In this document: in pieces, positions 35,750-46,101 of the stretch
Layout: each line of letters starts with the position of its first letter
How positions within the stretch are numbered: position 1 is the first letter of the stretch
Assembly (NCBI RefSeq): GCF_000373905.1
Contig: NZ_KB892705.1
Span: 620,001 to 684,000, forward strand
Reading direction: 5' to 3'
Length of the DNA: 64,000 nucleotides
Source: Mycobacterium sp. 155
GTDB lineage: Bacteria > Actinomycetota > Actinomycetes > Mycobacteriales > Mycobacteriaceae
Notes under the pieces: generated by a model
The model's database searches: none
Seen by the model: only the letters and a program-made list of their open reading frames with translations
Told to the model about the DNA's origin: nothing
Made by a program: the position numbers and the translations under genes

Positions 35750-36057
35750 GCGCGGTGTCCTGGCCGAGCGCTAGCCCGGGGCCACTCATCGGTAGCCGTT
35801 CTTAGAAAATGACATTCTCTCGAAGGTGATGAAAACCACAATGCTGTCTCATCCGGGTCTGTTACACGTCACTGATCAGCACCTTTGGCGACTTATCGCC
35901 CGCGTGTCGGACAGGGCCGCGGTAAAGGACAACCTAAGAACAGTGCAATAATCGGTACTGCTAGTGACATCAAAATTTTGGTGGACGTCGAACCAGCGGC
36001 GCGTCTGAGAGGGCAGCGACACGGCGAGGCGGCCGAACAGTGTGAAAGGCGGGAGCC
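35750..36057. other. Intergenic region upstream of korA
   Basis: About 308 bases without a gene. It contains a near-palindrome AGAAAATGACATTCT (35804-35818) that loosely resembles actinobacterial Fur/Zur boxes, and AT-rich patches near 35930-35985 that probably include the korA promoter. I found no convincing small gene. Confidence 0.5.
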
Positions 36058-37992
36058 GTGGGAGACAACGGAAACGGCAACGGCGCCGCGCCGAGACAAA
36101 AACTGGAGAAGGTAGTCATCCGATTCGCCGGTGACTCTGGCGACGGCATGCAGCTGACCGGTGACCGCTTCACCTCGGAGGCGGCGCTCTTCGGCAATGA
36201 CCTTGCCACCCAACCGAATTTCCCGGCAGAGATCCGCGCACCACAGGGCACGCTGCCCGGTGTGTCGTCGTTCCAGATCCAGATCGCCGATTACGACATC
36301 CTCACCGCCGGTGATCGTCCCGATGTGCTGGTCGCGATGAACCCGGCCGCACTCAAAGCCAACGTTTCCGATCTTCCGCGCGGCGGCCTGATCATCGCCA
36401 ACTCTGATGAGTTCACCAAGCGCAACCTGGCCAAGGTCGGCTACGACACCAACCCGCTGGAGACCGATGAGCTCTCCGACTACGTCGTGCAGTCGGTCGC
36501 GATGACCACCCTGACGCTGGGAGCGGTCGAGGCGATCGGCGCCACGAAGAAGGACGGCCAGCGCGCCAAGAACATGTTCGCGCTCGGGCTGCTGTCGTGG
36601 ATGTACGGCCGCGAGCTGGAGCACAGCGAGAACTTCATCCGGGAGAAGTTCTCCGGCAAGCCTGAAATCGCCGAGGCCAATGTGCTGGCCTTGAAGGCCG
36701 GCTGGAACTACGGCGAGACGACCGAGGCATTCGCGACCACCTACGAGGTGTCGCCGGCCAAGCTCGACGCCGGTGAGTACCGCCAGATCTCGGGCAACAC
36801 GGCGCTTGCATACGGCATCGTCACGGCCGGCCAGCTTGCCGATATCCAGGTGGTGCTCGGCACCTACCCGATCACGCCGGCGTCGGACATCCTCCACGAG
36901 CTGTCCAAGCACAAGAACTTCAATGTGCTGACTTTCCAGGCCGAGGACGAAATCGCCGGCATCGGTGCGGCCATCGGAGCCTCATATGGCGGCGCACTGG
37001 GTGTCACCAGCACCTCGGGCCCGGGGATCTCGCTGAAGTCCGAGGCCATAGGCCTTGCGGTGATGACCGAACTGCCGCTGATCGTCATCGACGTGCAGCG
37101 CGGTGGCCCCTCGACAGGCCTGCCCACCAAGACTGAACAGGCCGATCTGCTGCAGGCGATGTTCGGCCGCAACGGTGAGTCGCCGGTTGCGGTGCTGGCA
37201 CCCCGGTCCCCGTCTGACTGCTTCGATATCGCGGTCGAGGCCGCGCGCATCGCGGTGCACTACCACACCCCGGTGATCGTCCTCTCCGACGGCGCGGTCG
37301 CCAACGGCTCGGAACCGTGGCGTATCCCTGACGTCACCACCTACCCGCCGATCGAGCACACCTTCGCTGAGGAAGGCAAGCCGTTCCAGCCCTACGCCCG
37401 TGACCCGGAGACCTTGGCGCGGCAGTTCGCCGTGCCGGGCACTCCCGGCCTTGAGCACCGCATCGGTGGGCTTGAGGCGGCCAATGGGTCGGGCAACATC
37501 TCTTACGAACCGAAGAACCACGACCTGATGGTCCGGTTGCGTCAGGAGAAGGTCGCCGGTATCGCGGTGCCCGATCTCGAGGTCGACGATCCCAGCGGCG
37601 ACGCGGAACTGCTGATGCTGGGCTGGGGCAGCAGCTACGGACCGATCGGTGAGGCCTGCCGCCGCGCCCGGCGCAAGGGCATCAAGGTCGCTCAGGCGCA
37701 TCTGCGCTACCTCAACCCGTTGCCGGCCAACCTCGGCGAGGTGCTGAAGCGCTACCCGAATGTGGTGCTGCCGGAGATGAACCTCGGTCAGCTTGCGCTG
37801 CTGCTGCGAGGCAAATACCTGGTCGACATTCAGTCGGTGACGAAGGTGGAGGGTATGGCCTTCCTCGGTGATGAGGTCGAGGGCATCATCGACGCCGCCC
37901 TGGACGGGTCATTGGGTGAAAAGGAAAGTGACAAGGCCAAGTTCGCAAGGTTGGCGGCGGCCACTGTCGAGTCTGTGGGAGCGAGCGCATGA
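36058..37992 (+). CDS. korA: 2-oxoglutarate:ferredoxin oxidoreductase, alpha (fused gamma-alpha) subunit
   Basis: 644-aa subunit of the CoA-dependent 2-oxoglutarate ferredoxin oxidoreductase, an anaplerotic, oxygen-tolerant route from 2-oxoglutarate to succinyl-CoA in mycobacteria. The N-terminal gamma domain begins VVIRFAGDSGDGMQLTGDRF (about 14-33). The alpha domain begins near residue 235, with TYPITPASDILHEL, EDEIAGIGAAIGASYGGALG and TSTSGPGISLKSE. The GTG start follows GGCGGGAG. The stop overlaps korB (ATGA). Matches Rv2455c. Confidence 0.95.
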   Translation: MGDNGNGNGAAPRQKLEKVVIRFAGDSGDGMQLTGDRFTSEAALFGNDLATQPNFPAEIRAPQGTLPGVSSFQIQIADYDILTAGDRPDVLVAMNPAALKANVSDLPRGGLIIANSDEFTKRNLAKVGYDTNPLETDELSDYVVQSVAMTTLTLGAVEAIGATKKDGQRAKNMFALGLLSWMYGRELEHSENFIREKFSGKPEIAEANVLALKAGWNYGETTEAFATTYEVSPAKLDAGEYRQISGNTALAYGIVTAGQLADIQVVLGTYPITPASDILHELSKHKNFNVLTFQAEDEIAGIGAAIGASYGGALGVTSTSGPGISLKSEAIGLAVMTELPLIVIDVQRGGPSTGLPTKTEQADLLQAMFGRNGESPVAVLAPRSPSDCFDIAVEAARIAVHYHTPVIVLSDGAVANGSEPWRIPDVTTYPPIEHTFAEEGKPFQPYARDPETLARQFAVPGTPGLEHRIGGLEAANGSGNISYEPKNHDLMVRLRQEKVAGIAVPDLEVDDPSGDAELLMLGWGSSYGPIGEACRRARRKGIKVAQAHLRYLNPLPANLGEVLKRYPNVVLPEMNLGQLALLLRGKYLVDIQSVTKVEGMAFLGDEVEGIIDAALDGSLGEKESDKAKFARLAAATVESVGASA

Positions 37993-39107
37993 CAACAGCG
38001 AGAAGCGAAGCGGATCGCGCATCGGCCCAGTTCATCGGTGCGGACCACAAGGATCTCGGCCTGACGGCCCTGACCAAGACGGCCCTGGTGCCTACCACCG
38101 ACACGCCTCAGAAAGGCAAGGACTTCACCAGCGACCAGGAGGTCCGCTGGTGCCCCGGATGCGGTGACTACGTCATCCTCAACACCATCCGCAACTTCCT
38201 GCCCGAGCTGGGCCTGCGCCGCGAGAACATCGCGTTCATCAGCGGCATCGGCTGCTCCAGCCGGTTCCCGTACTACCTGGAGACCTACGGCTTCCACTCG
38301 ATCCACGGCCGTGCCCCGACCATCGCGACCGGACTGGCGCTGGCCCGACCAGACCTGTCGGTGTGGGTCGTCACCGGTGACGGTGACGCGCTGTCGATCG
38401 GCGGCAACCACCTGATCCACGCGCTGCGCCGCAACATGAACATCACGATCCTGCTGTTCAACAACCGGATCTACGGCCTCACCAAGGGTCAGTACTCGCC
38501 GACGTCGGAGACCGGCAAAGTCACCAAGTCGACGCCGATGGGCTCGCTGGACTACCCGTTCAACCCGGTGTCGCTGGCCCTCGGCGCCGAGGCGACGTTC
38601 GTCGGCCGCGCACTGGATTCCGACCGTAAGAGCCTGTCCGAGGTGCTGCGTGCCGCTGCGGCCCACCGCGGTGCGGCGCTGGTCGAGATCATGCAGGACT
38701 GCCCGATCTTCAACGACGGCTCGTTCGACGCGCTCCGCAAGGAGGGCGCCGAGGACCGGTTGATCAACCTGCGGCACGGCGAGCCGATCACCTTCGGTAC
38801 CGACGGCGAGTACTGCGTGGTCCAGTCTGGCTACGGCTTCGAAGTGGCCAAGACCGCCGACGTGACCACCGAACAGATCGTGGTGCACGACGCTCACGTC
38901 GAGGACCCGGCCTACGCGTTCGCGTTGTCGCGGTTGAGTGAGCAGAACCTCGAGCACATGGTGATGGGCATCTTCCGGATGGTCAGCAAGCCGACCTATG
39001 ACGACGCTGCCCGTCAGCAGATCAGCTCGGCACGCGACGCCAGGCCGCACGACGCGGCCGCCTTGCAAGAGCTGCTGCGCGGCAAAGACACGTGGACCGT
39101 CGACTGA
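37989..39107 (+). CDS. korB: 2-oxoglutarate:ferredoxin oxidoreductase, beta subunit
   Basis: 372-aa thiamine diphosphate-binding subunit. Visible motifs are VRWCPGCGDYVILNTI near 49, the cofactor-binding IATGLALARPDLSVWVVTGDGDALSIGGNHLIHALRRN (GDG near 134, with the NN partner downstream in LLFNNRIYGLTKGQ), and a [4Fe-4S] pattern formed by CPGC, GCSS and a later Cys. It works with KorA and passes electrons to ferredoxin. Four-base overlap with korA. Matches Rv2454c. Confidence 0.95.
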   Translation: MTTARSEADRASAQFIGADHKDLGLTALTKTALVPTTDTPQKGKDFTSDQEVRWCPGCGDYVILNTIRNFLPELGLRRENIAFISGIGCSSRFPYYLETYGFHSIHGRAPTIATGLALARPDLSVWVVTGDGDALSIGGNHLIHALRRNMNITILLFNNRIYGLTKGQYSPTSETGKVTKSTPMGSLDYPFNPVSLALGAEATFVGRALDSDRKSLSEVLRAAAAHRGAALVEIMQDCPIFNDGSFDALRKEGAEDRLINLRHGEPITFGTDGEYCVVQSGYGFEVAKTADVTTEQIVVHDAHVEDPAYAFALSRLSEQNLEHMVMGIFRMVSKPTYDDAARQQISSARDARPHDAAALQELLRGKDTWTVD

Positions 39108-39118
39108 CCAGGGCACGC

Positions 39119-39219
39119 TGACTTCTGCTCCTCGCGTGCCGGTCTGACTTCTGCTCCTCACGTGCGCTCACTTGACTTCTGCTCCTCGCGTGCGCGCCGT
39201 CTTCCTGCTCCTCACGTGC
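39119..39219. repeat. Four tandem ~21-bp repeats, ~27-bp period
   Basis: TGACTTCTGCTCCTCGCGTGC or its one-base variant occurs at 39119-39139, 39145-39165 and 39173-39193, with a fourth, 5'-degraded copy at 39200-39219. Spacers are 5-7 bases. The array fills the gap between korB and mobA. Confidence 0.85.
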
Positions 39220-39240
39220 GCGTGCGCTAACGTCACAGGC

Positions 39241-39813
39241 GTGACATCACCCGTGCCGTTGGCTGCCGTCGTCCTCGCGGGTGGAGCCTCCCGCCGTATG
39301 GGGCGCGATAAGGCCACACTCCCGTTCGAGGGTTCGACGCTCGTAGAGCGAGTGGTCGCCGCGGTAAGCGTGCGGTGTTCGCCGGTGTTCGTCATCGCGG
39401 CACCTGGCCAACCCCTACCCGTGCTGTCCGCGCAGATTCTGCGCGACGAGATCCGCGGCGTGGGCCCGTTGGTCGCTACCGGTCGTGGCTTGCGCGCGGC
39501 GGCCGATGCCGGTCGGGAACTGGCCTTTGTTTGCGCGGTGGACATGCCGTACATGTCTGCTGACCTCATCGATGAGCTGGTCGGGCCGGCTGTGCGGCTG
39601 CACGCCGACATCGTGTTGCCCTGGGACGGCCGTGACCACTACCTCGCCGGTATCTACCGCAGCGCGCTGACCACACGCATCGCCGAACTGGTGGCCGCGG
39701 GCGAGCGGAGTATGCGGGCCCTGGCCGAATCGGTCGACACCCAGCGGGTGGTCCTGGCCGAACAACGCGCGCTGGCCAACGTCAACACGCTTGCAGATCT
39801 ATCAGCAAATTAG
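39241..39813 (+). CDS. mobA: Molybdenum cofactor guanylyltransferase
   Basis: 190-aa GT-A-fold nucleotidyltransferase that joins GMP to molybdopterin to make the bis-MGD cofactor used by formate dehydrogenase and nitrate reductase. The GTP-binding loop [20 protein letters not shown] lies at about 12-31 and the metal site is in CAVDMPYMS near 99. GTG 39241 directly follows the tandem repeat array. Position matches Rv2453c. The C-terminus is followed by AT-richer non-coding DNA. Confidence 0.93.
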   Translation: MTSPVPLAAVVLAGGASRRMGRDKATLPFEGSTLVERVVAAVSVRCSPVFVIAAPGQPLPVLSAQILRDEIRGVGPLVATGRGLRAAADAGRELAFVCAVDMPYMSADLIDELVGPAVRLHADIVLPWDGRDHYLAGIYRSALTTRIAELVAAGERSMRALAESVDTQRVVLAEQRALANVNTLADLSAN

Positions 39814-41822
<2,009 letters not shown>

Positions 41823-41826
41823 GACG

Positions 41827-42975
41827 TCAGGGCGCGGCAGTGAACGCTGAGTGCGCCGCGATGGTCGCCAGATGTCGGGTGAGCACGGGTTCGGGCACCA
41901 GCACACTGGCTCGCGTGGCGGCCGCGCTGAGGACGGCGGGACGTAGATTCACGACGCGGCCGATCAGCCGCGATTCACGCACGATCATCTGTACGCGGCG
42001 GCGTCGCAGCGTCGTGAACCGCGCGAAGGCAGTCGCCAGATCGGGCGCCCGGGCCGCCAGCCCGCCCAGGATCGCCGCGTCCTCGAGGCCTTGACAGCCG
42101 CCCTGACCCAGATGCGGGCGCATCGGATGCGCGGCATCTCCGGCCACCACCACAGGCCCGCGGGCCCAGCGCCGGGCCGAGTCGCGATCGTAGAGGTCGT
42201 TGCGCAGCACGTCGGCGGGATCCGTCGCGGCCAGCAGGGTCGGGATCGGTTCGGCCCACGACGCGAACGTGCGCTGCAGATATGCCAGCTCCCCGACGGA
42301 ACTCGTGGCGCCTTCGGGTGCCCGCTCGGTCGCGAACCAGTAGGTGTGCTCGGCGCCCATCGGCACATGACCTACCTCCACCCCGGCGGCCAGTGTCTCG
42401 CCGGCCATGTCGGGGTCGATCCGATGTCTGGCCACACCACGCCACGCGGTATAGCCGACGTAGCGTCGGGCGAGCGGTCCGTTCAGATGGCGTGTCACCA
42501 CCGAATCGACACCATCGGCGCCGACCACGGCTGCGGCATTCCGCGCGGATCCGTCTGAGAGGGTGACGCGCACACCGTCCTCGGTGACCGCGAGCCCGCG
42601 CACACCGACGCCGTATTCGACGGTTCCCGGACACAACGGTGCACTCAGGATGTCGGTCAGCTCGGCCCGCCGGATGACGACCAGCGGTTCACCGAGCGCG
42701 CGGATGAACCGTTCGAGCTCAGGGCGTCGCAGCCACGTGCCGTCGTGCCAGCGCGCCGCTCCGGCCGTCACCCGTCCGCCCGCGGCCCGGACCGCGTCGC
42801 CGAGGCCGAGCTCGTCGAGCGCCGCCAAGGCGTTGGGCCAGATGCTGATGCCCGTACCCGCCGACGTGTCGGCGCGGACTTCGAGCACCCTCACCTGGAA
42901 TCCCCGACGTTGCAACGCGACTGCGGTGGCCAGGCCGGTGATACCGGCACCGACGACGAGGACGGACTGTGCCAT
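41827..42975 (-). CDS. FAD-dependent aromatic hydroxylase-type monooxygenase
   Basis: 382-aa group A flavoprotein monooxygenase. It has the N-terminal FAD fold VLVVGAGITGLATAVALQRRG (GxGxxG at 9-14), the DG motif VVGADGVDSVV near 157 and the GD motif VVVAGDAAHPMRPHLGQGG near 282. It uses NAD(P)H and O2 to hydroxylate a small aromatic or related substrate, such as 6-hydroxynicotinate or salicylate types. No partner catabolic genes are adjacent, so the substrate is unknown. It ends five bases from the second rpf gene (convergent) and is divergent from the S9 peptidase. Confidence 0.85.
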   Translation of the reverse strand: MAQSVLVVGAGITGLATAVALQRRGFQVRVLEVRADTSAGTGISIWPNALAALDELGLGDAVRAAGGRVTAGAARWHDGTWLRRPELERFIRALGEPLVVIRRAELTDILSAPLCPGTVEYGVGVRGLAVTEDGVRVTLSDGSARNAAAVVGADGVDSVVTRHLNGPLARRYVGYTAWRGVARHRIDPDMAGETLAAGVEVGHVPMGAEHTYWFATERAPEGATSSVGELAYLQRTFASWAEPIPTLLAATDPADVLRNDLYDRDSARRWARGPVVVAGDAAHPMRPHLGQGGCQGLEDAAILGGLAARAPDLATAFARFTTLRRRRVQMIVRESRLIGRVVNLRPAVLSAAATRASVLVPEPVLTRHLATIAAHSAFTAAP

Positions 42976-43091
42976 GGCTCGAATCTAGCCAAACGGGCGT
43001 TGAGGGGGACTGCAGCGGTCAGCAGCTTCGTGCCGAAGTCGCCGGCCGGTTACCCGGGCGGTCGGCCGTCACACGGCTACGGTGGGTGAGC

Positions 43092-45068
43092 ATGACCCCG
43101 TTTCACGATCTCGACGATTACCTTGCGCTGCCCCGAGTGTCGGGCCTTGCCGTGTCGCCGGACGGTTCGCGCCTGGTTACCACGGTCAGTACGCTGAATG
43201 ACAAGCGCACCGAATTCGTCACTGCGGTTTGGGAATTGGATGTCAATGGGCAACAGCCCGCACGGCGGCTGACCCACGGTGCGAAAGGAGAGTCCGCGCC
43301 GACCTTCACCGGTGCGGGTGATCTGTTGTTCCTGGCGGCACGTCCGACGCAGGCGAGCACCGAGGACGACACGGCGCCTGCGGCATTGTGGCGCTTGCCT
43401 GCTGCGGGTGGTGAGGCAGTCGAGATGTTCAGCATGCCCGGTGGGGTCAGCGGTATGGCCAGCGCGCGGTCCGCGGAGGTCACCGTCGCCACCGCCGTGC
43501 TGCTGGCCTCGGCCGGAAGCGTCGCCGAGGACAAGGCGTTGCGGGAGCGGCGCAAGGACACCGCGGTATCGGCCGTGCTGCACACCGGATATCCGGTCCG
43601 GTACTGGGACCACGATCTCGGTCCCGACCAGCCGCACCTGCTGGATACCGACGGGCCAACCGATCTCACGACCCATCCGGGGGAGGCGTTGCGCGAGACC
43701 ACCTTCGACCTCAGCTCCGACGGTGACTTCCTCGTCACCTCCTGGCACGTGCCCGGGCCCGGGGTAGCCAACCGGTCCGCGCTGGTCCGCATCGACCGAG
43801 GCGGCGGGACGCCCACCACGATCGCCGAGGAACCCGACGCCGAACTGGAACACCCTGCCATCGCACCCGACGGCAGTGCGGTGGCATTCACCAGGGAAAC
43901 CCATTCGACACCTACCGAAGCGCCGCGGATCACGTTGTGCTGCATGCGCTTCGGTGAAGAACCCGTGGAGCTCACCACAAACTGGGATCGTTGGCCGGCC
44001 ACGGTCGCCTGGACAGCGGACTCGGCGGCGTTGATCGTCACCGCCGACGAGCAAGGGCGCCGGCCGATCTTCACCGTGGACCCGAACAGCGGGGCGGTTG
44101 CCAAGCTCACCGACGACGATTACTCCTACACCGACGTGTGCCCGGCGCCGGGCGGGGTCATCTACGCACTGCGCAGCTCCTATGCGGTGCCGCCGCACCC
44201 GGTACGGCTCGACCCGGATGGCGCGGTCACCGAGTTGCCGTGCGTGGAGATTCCCGAACTCCCCGGCACACTCACCGAACTGGTCGCTACTGCCGACGAC
44301 GGGACACCGGTCCGCTCATGGTTGACGCTGCCGGAGGGTGACGAGCCGGCCGAATTGGTGCTGTGGATCCACGGAGGTCCGTTGGGCAGCTGGAACACCT
44401 GGCATTGGCGCTGGAATCCGTGGCTGCTCACCGCGCACGGCTATGCAGTGTTGATGCCCGATCCGGGGCTGTCCACGGGCTACGGTCAGCAGTTCGTCCA
44501 ACGGGGTTGGGGCGCATGGGGCGCCGAGCCGTACACCGACCTGATGGTTGCCGTCGACGCGGCGTGCGAGCATCCGCGGATCGACGATTCCCGGACCGCG
44601 GCGATGGGCGGTTCGTTCGGCGGCTACATGGCCAACTGGATCGCGGGGCAGACCGACCGGTTCGACGCGATCGTCACCCACGCCAGCCTATGGGCGCTCG
44701 ACCAGTTCGGGCCGACCACCGACAGCGCGTTCTGGTGGGCTCGCGAGATGACACCCGAAATGACACAGCGCAATTCGCCGCACCGCTACGTCGGACAGAT
44801 CCACACGCCGATGCTCGTGATCCACGGGGACAAGGACTATCGCGTGCCCATCGGCGAAGCCCTGCGGCTCTGGTATGAGCTGCTGTCCGCCTCTGGGCTG
44901 CCCGCCGACGAGAACGGCCAGAGCCCGCATCGCTTCCTCTACTACCCGACGGAGAACCACTGGGTGTTGGCGCCGCAACACGCCAAGATCTGGTATCAGG
45001 TGGTCACTGCGTTCCTCGGTCAGCATCTGCGCGGCGAAGACGTTCAACTGCCTGATCTGCTCGGGTAA
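43092..45068 (+). CDS. S9 family peptidase (prolyl oligopeptidase / acylaminoacyl-peptidase type)
   Basis: 658-aa serine peptidase. The first ~400 residues form a beta-propeller (repeats such as GLAVSPDGSRLV, EHPAIAPDGSAVAF and TVAWTADSAALIV). The alpha/beta-hydrolase domain has the nucleophile GGSFGGYMANW (Ser near 508), Asp in HGDKDYRV near 578 and His in TENHWV near 621. It should cut short peptides or N-acylated peptides in the cytoplasm; no signal peptide is seen. ATG 43092 is used; GTG 43086 two codons earlier is possible. Confidence 0.9.
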   Translation: MTPFHDLDDYLALPRVSGLAVSPDGSRLVTTVSTLNDKRTEFVTAVWELDVNGQQPARRLTHGAKGESAPTFTGAGDLLFLAARPTQASTEDDTAPAALWRLPAAGGEAVEMFSMPGGVSGMASARSAEVTVATAVLLASAGSVAEDKALRERRKDTAVSAVLHTGYPVRYWDHDLGPDQPHLLDTDGPTDLTTHPGEALRETTFDLSSDGDFLVTSWHVPGPGVANRSALVRIDRGGGTPTTIAEEPDAELEHPAIAPDGSAVAFTRETHSTPTEAPRITLCCMRFGEEPVELTTNWDRWPATVAWTADSAALIVTADEQGRRPIFTVDPNSGAVAKLTDDDYSYTDVCPAPGGVIYALRSSYAVPPHPVRLDPDGAVTELPCVEIPELPGTLTELVATADDGTPVRSWLTLPEGDEPAELVLWIHGGPLGSWNTWHWRWNPWLLTAHGYAVLMPDPGLSTGYGQQFVQRGWGAWGAEPYTDLMVAVDAACEHPRIDDSRTAAMGGSFGGYMANWIAGQTDRFDAIVTHASLWALDQFGPTTDSAFWWAREMTPEMTQRNSPHRYVGQIHTPMLVIHGDKDYRVPIGEALRLWYELLSASGLPADENGQSPHRFLYYPTENHWVLAPQHAKIWYQVVTAFLGQHLRGEDVQLPDLLG

Positions 45069-45388
45069 CGGCGGGGTGGCGAGATTGCCCCGGTGGCAGC
45101 CGCGGCGATCACCGGATCAAACCCGGTACCGGTCCCAGCGAACAAGCCCGCACGCACGGGCACTGCCGCGTCGAGACCTACACCAGGACCACTCGGGTGC
45201 GCGCTACGTGGCGACGATGGGCGACGCGCTCCTGGCCCGATTCCCGGCTGCCGACGTGCAATTGGAGACCACCGCACTGGCCTGAGCCGAATCGGCCGGG
45301 TCGAGCAGAACACCTGTGTAACAAGATCAATTCGACTAGTGTCGTCGGAGAGCACTTCATCAATGCCAGCAACGAAGGTGGAAACAAT
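45069..45388. other. Intergenic region with a possible decayed coding fragment
   Basis: About 320 bases. One plus-strand frame ending at 45285 reads ARYVATMGDALLARFPAAD and a few more residues before a stop, which looks like a protein C-terminus but has no start or identifiable family. The remaining ~100 bases presumably hold the DUF937 promoter. No other gene is evident. Confidence 0.4.
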
Positions 45389-46003
45389 ATGGCCGATCTC
45401 GACGACCTCTTCGCACAGATTCCTGTAGCGGACATTGCGAGCAAGCTGGGCGCCGACGAAGGTGAGGTGAACAACGCCATCCAGACGCTGGTTCCCACGC
45501 TCCTCGGCGGTGTGCAGCAGAATGTGCAGTCCGACAACATCGACTCGAGCAACCTGGAGTCTGCGGTCACCGCGCAGGCCGCGAGCGGTCTGCTCGACGG
45601 CGGTGTGAAGGTCGACGATGTGAACCAGAAAGAGGGCGACCAGATGGTCGCTCACATCTTCGGTGGCAACGACAGCGGGCAGGTGGCCTCGGCGCTGGCC
45701 GGTACCGGCGCCGGCGGTGGAGACCTCATCAAGAAGCTGCTGCCGATCTTGGCCCCGATCGTGCTGGCCTACGTCGGCAAGCAGTTCGCGCAGAAGAACG
45801 CGCCGGCCGAATCTGCTGGCCAGGCATCCGGCGGCGGGCTCGGGGACATCCTCGGCAGCATCCTGGGCGGGGCGAGCGCGGGCGGTGGCGGCGCTGCGAA
45901 CAATCCGCTGGGCAGCATCCTCGGTAGCGTCCTCGGCGGTGGCGGCGGCCAGGGCAACGCCATCGGCGAGATCCTCGGCGGTCTGCTGGGCGGCAAGAAG
46001 TAG
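45389..46003 (+). CDS. DUF937 domain protein
   Basis: 204-aa protein. The N-terminal DUF937/YidB-like part (MADLDDLFAQIPVADIASKLGADEGEVNNAIQTLVPTLLGG) is predicted helical, and the C-terminal ~70 residues are Gly-rich (GGGLGDILGSILGG repeats). AAGGTGG lies seven bases before the ATG. A much longer in-frame reading upstream has no family resemblance. Function unknown; cytoplasmic by absence of signal. A terminator hairpin follows. Confidence 0.82.
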   Translation: MADLDDLFAQIPVADIASKLGADEGEVNNAIQTLVPTLLGGVQQNVQSDNIDSSNLESAVTAQAASGLLDGGVKVDDVNQKEGDQMVAHIFGGNDSGQVASALAGTGAGGGDLIKKLLPILAPIVLAYVGKQFAQKNAPAESAGQASGGGLGDILGSILGGASAGGGGAANNPLGSILGSVLGGGGGQGNAIGEILGGLLGGKK

Positions 46004-46025
46004 CCCCGGAGATCGTTTCCCGCGC

Positions 46026-46066
46026 AAGCCCCCGTCGCCAGCGAATGCACCGGCGTCGGGGGCTTT
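46026..46066 (+). terminator. Terminator hairpin between the DUF937 gene and valS
   Basis: AAGCCCCCGTCGCC pairs with GGCGTCGGGGGCTT (one mismatch) around a short loop, followed by T residues. Confidence 0.8.
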
Positions 46067-46101
46067 AGCGTATCCGGGCCACTCCTTCCTAGAATGGCGC
46101 G

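Noticed and set aside
39119..39219. CRISPR array
   Set aside because: Repeats are spaced by only 5-7 bases, far shorter than CRISPR spacers, and no cas genes are nearby.
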